A program made the translations under genes and the position numbers. A stretch of DNA of 29,798 bases, taken from positions 1 through 29,798 of IMG/VR virus record IMGVR_UViG_3300013103_000039; one strand, written 5' to 3'. Source of the stretch: a virus. A model generated the notes under the pieces. That model ran no database searches, was not told the origin of the DNA, and saw only the letters and a program-made list of their open reading frames with translations. This document shows, piece after piece, positions 1-9,600 of this stretch (the first letter of the stretch is position 1; each line of letters opens with the position of its first letter).

Positions 1-27
1 GGAGCAGGTGATTGGAGAACTGTTTAA
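1..27 (+). CDS. 3' end of an upstream LRR fibre gene (partial)
   Basis: The first 27 bases read in frame 1 as G-A-G-D-W-R-T-V followed by TAA. This matches the C-termini of the two complete fibre genes downstream, which end G-A-S-D-W-R-T-Y and G-A-S-D-W-R-T-V. The window therefore opens at the very end of a third member of the same tandem family. Only eight residues are present, so nothing can be said about its repeats. The next gene starts 13 bases after its stop. Confidence 0.7.
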   Translation, partial: GAGDWRTV

Positions 28-40
28 TTAAGGAATTAAA

Positions 41-3000
41 ATGGCACAAGGTAACGTAGAATTTACTAAAAAAGTTAATTATCAAATAGGCAAAACTGAT
101 TATGCTGATGTTATATTAGATGATATTCAAAAAGTACAAGTAGCTCAACATATACTCAACGCTCAGATCAACGCTGGTGATTTAGTCACCGATATTGAAA
201 TGCCTATTGGTATGTTAGGAGCTGAGCTTGATTGGGACGAAGGGGTCTTAGACGACCTACTCGTCGGAATTGCTTCTGGGCCAAGATTAACAATAATTCA
301 AGACCTTGCCGATGAAAATGTCAGAGTTGGATATCAAGATCATTTTAGTTTTGATGTTAATTCCCCAAGCGAAGCTGGTTTTGACTTTACTTTCCCAAGT
401 AGAAATGGTTATATAATAGATGCTATTATAGATTGGGGAGATGATACACAATCTGATATTACAACATGGAACGATCCTAATCTAGTTCATAATTATACTG
501 GTTTGTTTGATGGAACCATCACAGTCAAAGGTGTATGTGAGTTTTTTCAATTTACTTGGACAGAACAAAATGTAGTATCACTAAACGAAGTAATAAATCT
601 TACCAATCTTAGAGCGGTTGGTTTTGGTAGCCAAACAGGAATTGGTGATGGCGGTCAATTTAATGTTCATCCTTCTTGGTGGCAGAAATGGGCTATAGTA
701 GAGGACTTTAGCTATCTATTTTATAATTGTGGCATAAGTGAAATACCAACTAGTTTATTTAGTAATTGTACTTCTGCAACAACATTCTATAGAGCTTTTA
801 GTGGTAATCCAAATATTACTACAATACCAGATGGGTTGTTTGATGACTGTACTTCCACTATCAGTTTTGAAGAAACTTTTAAAGATATTGGCATAACAGA
901 AATTCCAGTAGATTTATTTAAATATATACCTGATGTATTAAATAATAATCGGTGGAAGAGTACTTTTAATGGATGTGGAGACCTAACAACAATACCCGCT
1001 GACCTATTTAGATACCATACATTAGCAACAACTTTTTCTGGAACGTTTTTCTACTGTACGTCTTTGGTAGAAATACCTGCAGGGCTATTTGATTACAATA
1101 CAGATGTAACAAGCTTCACCTCATTGTTTTATGGTTGTTCTTCATTAACAACAATACCTGCTGAATTATTTAGATACAACATATTAGCAAAAACTTTCTT
1201 ACAGACATTTCGATATTGTACTTCAGTGACTACGATACCACCAGGAATGTTTGATTACCATCCAGATGTAACTTATTTTAGAGAAGTATTTGCAGGAACA
1301 GGTATAACTTCAATTCCGGATAACTGGATGGATAATATGCCGTTGATTAATAATGTCTACCAATTATTTAATAATTGTTCTTCATTAACAACAATACCTG
1401 CTGAACTATTTAGATATAATACTTTAATAGAAAATGCGATAGGTATATTTCAAAATTGCACTTCATTAGTAACAATACCAACAGGATTATTTGATTATAA
1501 TACAGAAGTAATTGACTTTTCAAATGCGTTTTCTGGAGATAGTGTGTTAACAACAATACCAGCAGACTTATTTAGATATAACACTAAAGTAACTAATTTT
1601 AGTGCTGTTTTCTATAATGATGTAGAGTTAACATCACTTCCTACTGGATTATTTGATAATTGTTCTTCTGCTACTAATTTCAGCAACTCGTTTAGATTTT
1701 GTTCTTTAACATCACTTCCTGCTGACTTATTTGATGATTGTACCGCCGCTATTGAATTTGATTACTGTTTCCAAAATAACAATATAAGAACAATACCTGA
1801 TAATCTATTTGACAGTTGTACTTTAGCTACAGAGTTCAATTACTGTTTTGGAGGATGTAGTGATTTATATGATGTTCCAGATGAACTATTTAGATATACT
1901 ACTTCAGCTGATAATTTTGAAGACTGTTTTGGATATTGTACTGTATTATCTGGTTCAGTTACAGGAACAGGAGAATTACAAACTTGGATGGCATCTCATT
2001 CTCCTTCTGCAGCTTGGAGATGTTTTCAGGGGTGCACCGGAATTCAAGACTGGGATTTAATTCCTGTGACTTGGGGTGGTGGTGGATTAGCTGCTTTAAC
2101 TAATAATATGAATTTAACTATTCATGGGCAAGATCCAACTACTTGGGATTTTACGCTGCCAATAAATAATATCGCAAATACAGGAATGGATATTGAAATT
2201 ACTTGGGGAGATGGAACTTCTAATACTTTTATAACTGATTATACTTCTTCTGATGCTATTCATACTTATACTAATGGAGAGGTAGATAACACTCTAAATA
2301 TAAAAGGAAAACTTTCTTGGTTGGATTTTACCAATTCAACAGAGCCAGGAGCACTTGTTGAAACAGGTACAGTTTCTAGGGATTTAGGGTTAACTCAATT
2401 TAAAATAAATTATTGCGCTAATTTAACATCTGTTAATTCCGGCTTAAAAGAGCATAGACAGCTTGAAAGCATCGCTTCTTTTTTTAGAGGATGCACTTCA
2501 TTAACAACAGTTCCAGGCGACATTTTCGATTATGCTTATTCAGCAAATCATCTTTATGATTTATTTAAAAGTTGTTCTTCTTTTGATACAATCCCTTCTG
2601 GTTTATTTGATAATTGTATAAGTACTTTGGATTTTGATGGTGTTTTTTTTGGTACGTCTATAACATCTATACCAACAGATTTATTTAAATATAATACTTT
2701 AGTGACTGACTTCGATGCTACTTTTTCATACACCGATATAACATCTATTCCAGCAGATTTATTTAAATATAATACAGCAGTAATCAGTTTTACAGCAACT
2801 TTTAATAACTGTACTTCATTGGCTACAATACCAGCTGATTTATTTCGATATAACACTCTTGTTAATGGCCTCTCTGTAACTTTTTCTAGTTGCACATCAA
2901 TAATTAATTTACCAGCAGATTTATTTTTATACAACACAGCAATTACTACAATAAACAATTGCTTTAAAAATTCTAATTCAATAACAACAGCAGTTACTGG

Positions 3001-3133
3001 AGTAAATGATTTAATAGATCAAGTTGAAACAAATAACTCAGGTGTATCAAAAACAGGATGTTTTGATGGCTGTACTTCAATCACAGATTATGCAAGTATT
3101 CCAATTGGGGCAAGCGACTGGAGAACTTATTAA
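41..3133 (+). CDS. Large BspA-like leucine-rich-repeat tail fibre/adhesin (copy A)
   Basis: 1030 residues, probably a virion surface protein that contacts the host; receptor unknown. Residues 1 to about 100 are shared with the next two genes and probably form the virion-docking region. A PKD-like beta-sandwich follows at about 105-180 (DWGDDTQSD, LVHNYTG). About 15 BspA/DUF285-type leucine-rich repeats lie at about 210-650, with the signature T-T-I-P-A-D-L-F-R-Y-N-T. A linker W-G-G-G-G-L-A-A-L-T-N-N at about 676 leads to a second PKD-like domain (TWGDGTSN) and six more repeats. A conserved cap ends in D-W-R-T-Y. There is no signal peptide, as expected for a structural phage protein rather than a secreted BspA. 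The AAGGA ribosome site just upstream supports the start. The family assignment is from motifs; the fibre role is inferred from context and from the shared N-terminus. Confidence 0.8.
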   Translation: MAQGNVEFTKKVNYQIGKTDYADVILDDIQKVQVAQHILNAQINAGDLVTDIEMPIGMLGAELDWDEGVLDDLLVGIASGPRLTIIQDLADENVRVGYQDHFSFDVNSPSEAGFDFTFPSRNGYIIDAIIDWGDDTQSDITTWNDPNLVHNYTGLFDGTITVKGVCEFFQFTWTEQNVVSLNEVINLTNLRAVGFGSQTGIGDGGQFNVHPSWWQKWAIVEDFSYLFYNCGISEIPTSLFSNCTSATTFYRAFSGNPNITTIPDGLFDDCTSTISFEETFKDIGITEIPVDLFKYIPDVLNNNRWKSTFNGCGDLTTIPADLFRYHTLATTFSGTFFYCTSLVEIPAGLFDYNTDVTSFTSLFYGCSSLTTIPAELFRYNILAKTFLQTFRYCTSVTTIPPGMFDYHPDVTYFREVFAGTGITSIPDNWMDNMPLINNVYQLFNNCSSLTTIPAELFRYNTLIENAIGIFQNCTSLVTIPTGLFDYNTEVIDFSNAFSGDSVLTTIPADLFRYNTKVTNFSAVFYNDVELTSLPTGLFDNCSSATNFSNSFRFCSLTSLPADLFDDCTAAIEFDYCFQNNNIRTIPDNLFDSCTLATEFNYCFGGCSDLYDVPDELFRYTTSADNFEDCFGYCTVLSGSVTGTGELQTWMASHSPSAAWRCFQGCTGIQDWDLIPVTWGGGGLAALTNNMNLTIHGQDPTTWDFTLPINNIANTGMDIEITWGDGTSNTFITDYTSSDAIHTYTNGEVDNTLNIKGKLSWLDFTNSTEPGALVETGTVSRDLGLTQFKINYCANLTSVNSGLKEHRQLESIASFFRGCTSLTTVPGDIFDYAYSANHLYDLFKSCSSFDTIPSGLFDNCISTLDFDGVFFGTSITSIPTDLFKYNTLVTDFDATFSYTDITSIPADLFKYNTAVISFTATFNNCTSLATIPADLFRYNTLVNGLSVTFSSCTSIINLPADLFLYNTAITTINNCFKNSNSITTAVTGVNDLIDQVETNNSGVSKTGCFDGCTSITDYASIPIGASDWRTY

Positions 3134-3145
3134 TAGTAAAGTTAA
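2987..3145 (+). repeat. Homologous 3' cap of fibre gene A (matches 6480-6638)
   Basis: The last 147 coding bases plus the stop and the first intergenic bases align without gaps to 6480-6638. Most differences look synonymous. The similarity continues past the stop codon into the non-coding TAATAGTAAAGTTAA. Such matched ends would allow homologous exchange between fibre genes. Confidence 0.8.
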
Positions 3146-3155
3146 GTTTATATAT
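3135..3155 (+). promoter_or_regulatory. Possible phage promoter: AGTAAAGTTAA then TATATAT
   Basis: AGTAAAGTTAA (3135-3145), three bases, then TATATAT (3149-3155), 15 bases ahead of the start of fibre B. The same 11-mer occurs before the genes at 6657 and 22834. No -35 element is seen. It could be a phage-specific promoter recognised with the gp55-like factor, or just AT-rich spacer. Confidence 0.3.
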
Positions 3156-3170
3156 CTTTAAGGAAATAAA

Positions 3171-6100
3171 ATGGCTCAAGGCAATGTAGAATTTACTAAA
3201 AAAGTAACTTACCAAATAGGCAAAACTGATTACTCCGATGTCGTTTTAGACGAATACGAGAAAATAGAAGTTGCCCAACATATACTCAACGCTCAAATTA
3301 ATGGCCCAGATGTCATAACAGATACAGAAATGCCTCCACTTATGCTTGGCGCGGATTTAGATTGGGGTGTAGGTATTGTTGATGACTTACTTGTAGGAAT
3401 TGCAGGAAATAGTAGACTTTCTATTGTACAAGACTTAGATGATGAAAACGTACAGCATATAGAATATAAAGATAGATTTAAATTTAATGTAATTGGAGAT
3501 GAAGGTGGGCTGGTTTTTACGTTTCCTTCTAACTCTAGTTATGTAGCTGATTTTTATATTGATTGGGGAGATGGAACATCTTCTGATATTACTTCTTGGG
3601 ATGATCCAGAGCTAACTCATGAATATTTTGGTGCTAGTGGATGGACGGTTGAAGTAAAAGGTATCTGTGAGTATTTATATTTTAATGATGCTGGTATGAT
3701 ATATGAACTTGGAGAATGCTATAACGCTGAAACAATAAAAACAGTATCTTTTCAAAATTCTTCTATTATAAGTATTCCTAGTTCTTGGGGCAAGTTAAAT
3801 CTTCTTACAACTGCAAGTTCTATGTTTAAGTATTGTAGTAATTTAGAAACAATCCCATCGGGTTTATTTGATAACAGCCCTAATATTAATAGTTTTTTTC
3901 AGACTTGGAGAGATTGTTCTAGCCTAACAGCAATCCCAGATGGACTATTTAACAATAATCCTAACGTTAGTTCTTTTTATGGCACTTTTTATAGTTGTTC
4001 GCTTATAACATCTATACCAACTGACTTATTTAAATATAATACTTTAGTTCAGACTTTTGGACCTACTTTTCACGATACATCAATAACATCAATACCTGTT
4101 GATTTATTTAAATATTGTACTTTAGTAACTGATTTCTCTGATACTTTTAGTAGTACATTAATAACATCAATACCTGTTGATTTATTTAAATATTGTACTT
4201 TAGCACAATATTTTCAATATACTTTTAGTAGTACATTAATAACATCAATACCAAAAGGTATCTTTGATTATAATACAGAAGTTAAAAGTTTCAACTCTGT
4301 TTTCAGATACTGCTACTCTTTAACACAACTCCCAGTGAAAGATGATGAAGTTAGTCTTAATGGAGAAAGTCTATATGGGACTGAATTATTTATGTCAAGC
4401 GAAAATAATGATATACCAGCAAAAGTTAATATGTTTGACTATAATATAAAAGTAACAAACTTCACAGGAACTTTTTCAAGTACAGGAATAACATCAATAC
4501 CAACTGGTTTGTTTGATTATAATACAGCAGCTTATGAATTCAGTAGTACTTTTGATGGTTGTGATAGCATTACAGCTATACCAGCAAAGCTATTTGACAA
4601 CTGTTCACCAAACGGCTACTTCTATCAAACTTTCTACTACTGTGACAATTTGGAATCAATTCCAGCAGGATTATTTGACTCAATGACTCAAACTACAAGC
4701 TTTAGAAGAACCTTTCAAGGGTGTCCTCTTATTACAGAAATTCCAGCAGGACTATTCGATTATTGTACTGAAGTTACTGTATTTGATTCAACTTTTCAGG
4801 CATGTGATACACTTGCAACGATTCCAGCAGGATTGTTTGACTATAACATTAAAGTCACTCAAATGACTGAAGTATTTTATAGTACAGCTATAACATCTAT
4901 TCCAGTAGATTTATTTAGACATAATACTTTAATTACAAATTTTAAAAGTGTTTTTGCTAACTGTGATCTTTTAACTTCTATCCCTGAAGATTTATTTAGA
5001 TATAATACTATAGCTGAAGATTTTTCAGGGATTTTTTACACTGCTGATTTAATAGACACGATTCCAGTTGGAATATTTGACTATAATACTCTAGCGTTAA
5101 CTTTTGATACAGCTTTTGCATTTACCGCAGTAACTGAAATTCCAGCAGGATTATTTAATAATTGTACTGTTGCGACTAATTTTAATGATACATTTAATAG
5201 TATAAATATATTAGAAGTACCAGTAGATTTATTTAGATATAATGTTTTAGCTGAAAGTTTTGAAAACACTTTTAGACTTAATGTTTTTTTATATAAAGTT
5301 CCCAATAATTTATTTCAATATAATACAGCTGTTATTACTTTTGATGATACTTTCAATAATTGTAGCTCTTTAAACGGAAGCGTAACAGAAACCGGAGAGC
5401 TTTATGATTGGATGCAATCACATAACCCAGCTGTTACAACTGGTTGTTTTTATGGTTGCACAACAATTCAGGATTGGGATTTAATTCCTAGTACTTGGGG
5501 CGGTGGAGGATTAGCTGCTTTAACTAATAATATTACAATAAATGTTGCAGATAGTGGCACAGTTGCTTGGGATTTCACTCTCCCTATAAATGATATTTTA
5601 AATGTTGGAATGGATGTGGTTGTTGATTGGGGTGATGCGGGTCCAACGGACCATATCACCGATTATACTGACGTAGCTGCTACTCATAATTATCCTGATA
5701 ATATTACTTACACAATAACAATCACAGGAAAATTAAGTTGGATGGATTTCTCCTATAGCTCTCCTCTTAAAAATGTCGGTGTTACGTCAAAAGATATGGG
5801 ATTTAAGTATATATCATTTAGGAATAGTGACCTTATTACCATTGATGCAAGTTTTGGAAATAACAAACAAATTATAAATTGGGCTAATATGTTTGACGAA
5901 TGTTTTGATTTGACAACAATACCTCTTGGTACAATAAACGCACGTTACTCAAATGGGAACTACTCAAATATGTTATCTAACACTTGGTCTTTAACATCTA
6001 TTCCAGCGGGTCTACTAGACAATTGCTATAATGCAACAAACATTGTTGGTATTTTCGAGGGAAGTGCGATTACAACAATTCCAACAGGATTGTTTGATAA

Positions 6101-6626
6101 TATGCCTGAAGTAACTTCTTTAGATAGATTGTTCTATTCAAGTAATAATTTAACTGCAATCCCAATCGGTTTATTTGATAAGCTAATAAACGTAACATCT
6201 GCTGAATTTACTTTCTGGCATACATTTGATGTTGCTTCTTTACCTACCGACTTATTTAGATATAATACTTTAATTACTTCTTTTAGGGAGTGTTTTCAAA
6301 GCTCCACCACGATAACAACAATCCCTGCCGACTTCTTTAGATATAATATTTTAGCAGAAGATTTTTATAAAGTGTTTAATTCCGCTTGGGAAATCATAAA
6401 TTTACCAGCTGACCTATTCTTATACAATACTGCAATTACAATAATAGAGTTTGGATTTAAAGGATGTAATCTTTTAGTTACAGCAGTTACTGGAGTTAAT
6501 GATTTGATTGACCAAGTAGAAACAAATAATGCAAGTGTTACAAAAACTGGATGTTTTGATGGATGCACTTCAATCACAGATTATGCATCTATACCAATTG
6601 GAGCTTCTGACTGGAGAACTGTTTAA
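3171..6626 (+). CDS. Large BspA-like leucine-rich-repeat tail fibre/adhesin (copy B)
   Basis: 1151 residues, paralogue of the preceding gene with the same architecture: shared N-terminal region (MAQGNVEFTKKV), PKD-like domain (DWGDGTSSD), a long block of roughly 20 leucine-rich repeats, the WGGGGLAALTNN linker, a second PKD-like domain (DWGDAGPTD), about seven more repeats and the terminal DWRTV cap. It differs from copy A mainly in repeat number and content. One repeat region near residues 385-425 is disrupted by an atypical insert (VKDDEVSLNGESLYGTE), and two neighbouring repeats are nearly identical at DNA level. Start supported by AAGGA upstream. Probably an alternative or companion receptor-binding fibre; whether both copies are assembled on one virion cannot be told from sequence. 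Confidence 0.8.
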   Translation: MAQGNVEFTKKVTYQIGKTDYSDVVLDEYEKIEVAQHILNAQINGPDVITDTEMPPLMLGADLDWGVGIVDDLLVGIAGNSRLSIVQDLDDENVQHIEYKDRFKFNVIGDEGGLVFTFPSNSSYVADFYIDWGDGTSSDITSWDDPELTHEYFGASGWTVEVKGICEYLYFNDAGMIYELGECYNAETIKTVSFQNSSIISIPSSWGKLNLLTTASSMFKYCSNLETIPSGLFDNSPNINSFFQTWRDCSSLTAIPDGLFNNNPNVSSFYGTFYSCSLITSIPTDLFKYNTLVQTFGPTFHDTSITSIPVDLFKYCTLVTDFSDTFSSTLITSIPVDLFKYCTLAQYFQYTFSSTLITSIPKGIFDYNTEVKSFNSVFRYCYSLTQLPVKDDEVSLNGESLYGTELFMSSENNDIPAKVNMFDYNIKVTNFTGTFSSTGITSIPTGLFDYNTAAYEFSSTFDGCDSITAIPAKLFDNCSPNGYFYQTFYYCDNLESIPAGLFDSMTQTTSFRRTFQGCPLITEIPAGLFDYCTEVTVFDSTFQACDTLATIPAGLFDYNIKVTQMTEVFYSTAITSIPVDLFRHNTLITNFKSVFANCDLLTSIPEDLFRYNTIAEDFSGIFYTADLIDTIPVGIFDYNTLALTFDTAFAFTAVTEIPAGLFNNCTVATNFNDTFNSINILEVPVDLFRYNVLAESFENTFRLNVFLYKVPNNLFQYNTAVITFDDTFNNCSSLNGSVTETGELYDWMQSHNPAVTTGCFYGCTTIQDWDLIPSTWGGGGLAALTNNITINVADSGTVAWDFTLPINDILNVGMDVVVDWGDAGPTDHITDYTDVAATHNYPDNITYTITITGKLSWMDFSYSSPLKNVGVTSKDMGFKYISFRNSDLITIDASFGNNKQIINWANMFDECFDLTTIPLGTINARYSNGNYSNMLSNTWSLTSIPAGLLDNCYNATNIVGIFEGSAITTIPTGLFDNMPEVTSLDRLFYSSNNLTAIPIGLFDKLINVTSAEFTFWHTFDVASLPTDLFRYNTLITSFRECFQSSTTITTIPADFFRYNILAEDFYKVFNSAWEIINLPADLFLYNTAITIIEFGFKGCNLLVTAVTGVNDLIDQVETNNASVTKTGCFDGCTSITDYASIPIGASDWRTV
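4083..4252 (+). repeat. 78-base near-perfect tandem repeat inside LRR region
   Basis: The segment starting ATAACATCAATACCTGTTG at 4083 recurs at 4161, and ATACTTTTAGTAGTACATTA at 4141 recurs at 4219, both with a 78-base period (26 residues, one leucine-rich repeat: ITSIPVDLFKYCTL and following). Other repeats in the gene are far more diverged, so this unit looks like a recent in-frame duplication. Confidence 0.85.
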
Positions 6627-6638
6627 TAGTAAAGTTAA
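6480..6638 (+). repeat. Homologous 3' cap of fibre gene B (matches 2987-3145)
   Basis: Partner of the block at 2987-3145: same length, no indels, encoding TAVTGVNDLIDQVETNN and the cap that ends in DWRTV, then the same intergenic TAATAGTAAAGTTAA. The remnant at positions 1-27 ends the same way but is followed by a different spacer. Confidence 0.8.
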
Positions 6639-6645
6639 TAATATA
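6628..6645 (+). promoter_or_regulatory. Possible phage promoter: AGTAAAGTTAA then TAATATAG
   Basis: Second copy of the AGTAAAGTTAA motif, directly followed by TAATATAG and then GAGGAA as ribosome site for the gene at 6657. The similarity to 3135-3155 may come partly from duplication of the fibre genes, so this copy is not fully independent support. Confidence 0.3.
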
Positions 6646-6656
6646 GAGGAATAATA

Positions 6657-9600
6657 ATGTCACAAAAAAATGTTGACTTCATGAAGAAGAATAAATATCA
6701 ATTCAAAAAACAAATTACACCACCTGACGATTATGAATCAATCAGAGCAACTCAGGAAATTTTTAATGCTCAGATGGATGGAACAGAAATATTCTTAGAT
6801 GCAGATATGCCAATAGACCCTTTTGACACAACTGTCGATTGGTCTGTTGGGCCAGCTCCTAACGATGAAATATTTAGAGCTACAAAAAATAAACACATAG
6901 CAGAAGAAGATTTAGGCAGTGGTGTTTATGAACCAATAAAAGATTTATCAGGAACTCTACCTTATGGATTACCAAAAGATTATACATTTACTATTACTTA
7001 TTATGATATTGCAGTCTTTCATAATAAAATCATCTTAGCAGGAGCTGCTGGTATCGTTCATAGTTTTGACTTATTTTCAGAAACTCTTGAAACAGACGGA
7101 GCTGGTATCTCAAACGATGGTTCAGCAACAGGTCTATTTGATATTCGTAAAATATTAATAAAAGATGATTTGCTGATATTTGTTACAGTTGGTAATAAAA
7201 TAGCAACATATGATTATTCAACTGACACTTGGAACGCTCATAATAGCGGAACTCCATACACTAATACTACAAACGCTGCGTTTGGAGAAAACATAACTGG
7301 AAGTTCCATTATACTTGATGGAGATACTTTAATAGTTGCTGGAATAGAGGGAGTAGCTTCTCACGATGGAACTGCTTGGAAAAATTATGATGGGACTGGA
7401 ACAGGAACTGGAATCTTTCTCTACTATAACGAATTAGGTCTTATAGAAGGTAGAGACGAAATTATATCAATAATTAGATATAATCAATTTATCGTATGTT
7501 CAACAGTTGGCGCAGCAGTGTTTAATCATAATGGAACTGGTTGGACTGACTATCTTGGTGGTGGAGAAGCAGATGGACCTTTTACTCAAGGTTATATGCC
7601 TCTGGCGAGAATGGTTATCTATGAAACAGATTTACTTTTTATTGCTTGGGATAGTGTCATAAGTTCTTATGACACAAATGGATTATGGAAATTTTTTGAT
7701 GGAACTGGAACTGGAAGTGGGTTATATAATAACACAGTATATTCTCAGGGTAATATTAATATGGCTGTTGTTTATCATGGAGACTTAATTCTTTTCGGTA
7801 ACCAAACTAGAGATATTGCTTATTACGATGGTTCTTCATGGCATACACCATTATCTAATAATAAATATGCTTGTTATACATTTAATAACAATCAGTATGC
7901 AATTAATCACACTATATATAACGATTCTATTTACATCGTTGGATATGCAAACTCTGTTCTTACTATGTTAGAAGAGGATAATGGTGACGTTAGTGTTTAT
8001 CAGAGAATTGGATTCTCTGATAATGACAATCCTTTTTTAACAAGAGAAATGCCAACTACAATGACTTCAACTACTTCAATAAAAGTTAATTGTGGTATTC
8101 AATTTGGAGACTATCTTGTCTTCGGATGTGATAATGGAGAAGTTTTCTACTATAATACAGCACTGGAAACATGGCACGCATATGACGACGCAGGAACCGG
8201 ACCTAACTCTATAGGTGTTGGTGGAGCACTAGAAGGAAAAGCAATCTACACAATGCAATATTACTCTGATTGTTTAATTATTGCTGGTGAAACTGGATAT
8301 ATTGCATACTGGAATTCTACAGATGATTCATGGTATGCTTCAAATAATACTCAACAACCTGGAGAGAAAGATTTCAATGGACGTTCTCTTATTGTTGGAA
8401 CAAGTAATATTATTGCAATGCCAATTATGGAATCAATAGATGAAATTTGCATTGTTTCTAGTGATGGTAGAGTTGGTAGTATGTCTGCTGAAAATGGAAT
8501 AGATTATCTTGGAGCAACAGTTTCAGGATCTCCAACTACTATCTATTACGATAATGCGACTGCAAGTTACCTTACTTTATCTGAAGTTTACAGTGCAATT
8601 GTTATGAAACCAAGAAGCTCTGAGTATAAAGAATATTTAGTATTAGGAAGTAGCGGACAAACAATTTCTTGTGATAACGCAAATGCATGGCAAGCAAACG
8701 GAGCCCCTGTAATAGATAATCCATTTACCAACATTGCTGGTACAGGGTTTTCAGGAACCGTGTTTGGAATGGTTCAATTCAAAGGATATTTAATTGCTTT
8801 TTCTTCTGGTGGATATGCTTCATGTGATTGGAATGGTGCATGGTCTTCTTATGTACCAGCAGAGATTCAAGATCCAGTGTCTATTTGGAAGGGTAGTTGG
8901 AATGGAAATATTCATGTAAGATTCCCAGAACTAGTTTATAAAACAGGACGAAAACCTGATTATGTTTACGAAGCGGATGAAAACTCTGCTTATTTAGGTC
9001 TTGCTTATACGAATAGATTAGGTACTACAAGATCATTAGATTTATCTACTTGGCCTCTCCTTGGAGTTACATCAACTGCGACTGGTGAAATTTTATTTGG
9101 TAAGACTACCGATAATGATATTTCTACTTTATTTGGACAAGAGTTTTATGAAGTAGTTGCGTTAGATGCTGTTGATACTTCTCATGTTACAAACTTCATG
9201 AGGGAGCCTATAACCGCTGTCGCTAGTACAAATGTAATATTTTCAGTGATTGCAAGAAAAGGGACTGCTGATGAATCTGCAGTTCGAATAGATAATCAAA
9301 GTGTTAGCAATACAGTAATAGGAACAGCTTTAATTGATTTTACAACTCAATCAGTAACCTCTACAGATAGTGGAGTATTAATAAGTCAGGAGTGGTTTGA
9401 TAATGATACCGTTAGAATTTATATGCACGTAAGTGGAACTCTCTCAGCTGGACATAACTTGAACTATAGATTATATGCAAATTATGGAACTGGAACTGGG
9501 GTTATTGGAGCTTCTACAAAATACATGAGACCTATGGTAACAGATGTTTCTATGACACATAATGTTCCTTGGAATTACAATGTTCAAGCACTAAAAATTA

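Noticed and set aside
2554-2958. Open frame on the minus strand inside fibre A, with similar ones inside fibre B
   Set aside because: It is the antisense of regular leucine-rich repeats; the repeat pattern and codon bias keep the opposite frame open. No ribosome site or promoter.
41-6626. Bacterial BspA-type surface proteins, meaning this could be host chromosome or prophage edge
   Set aside because: They lack signal peptides, share a docking region with the propeller fibre, and lie in one direction with phage genes.
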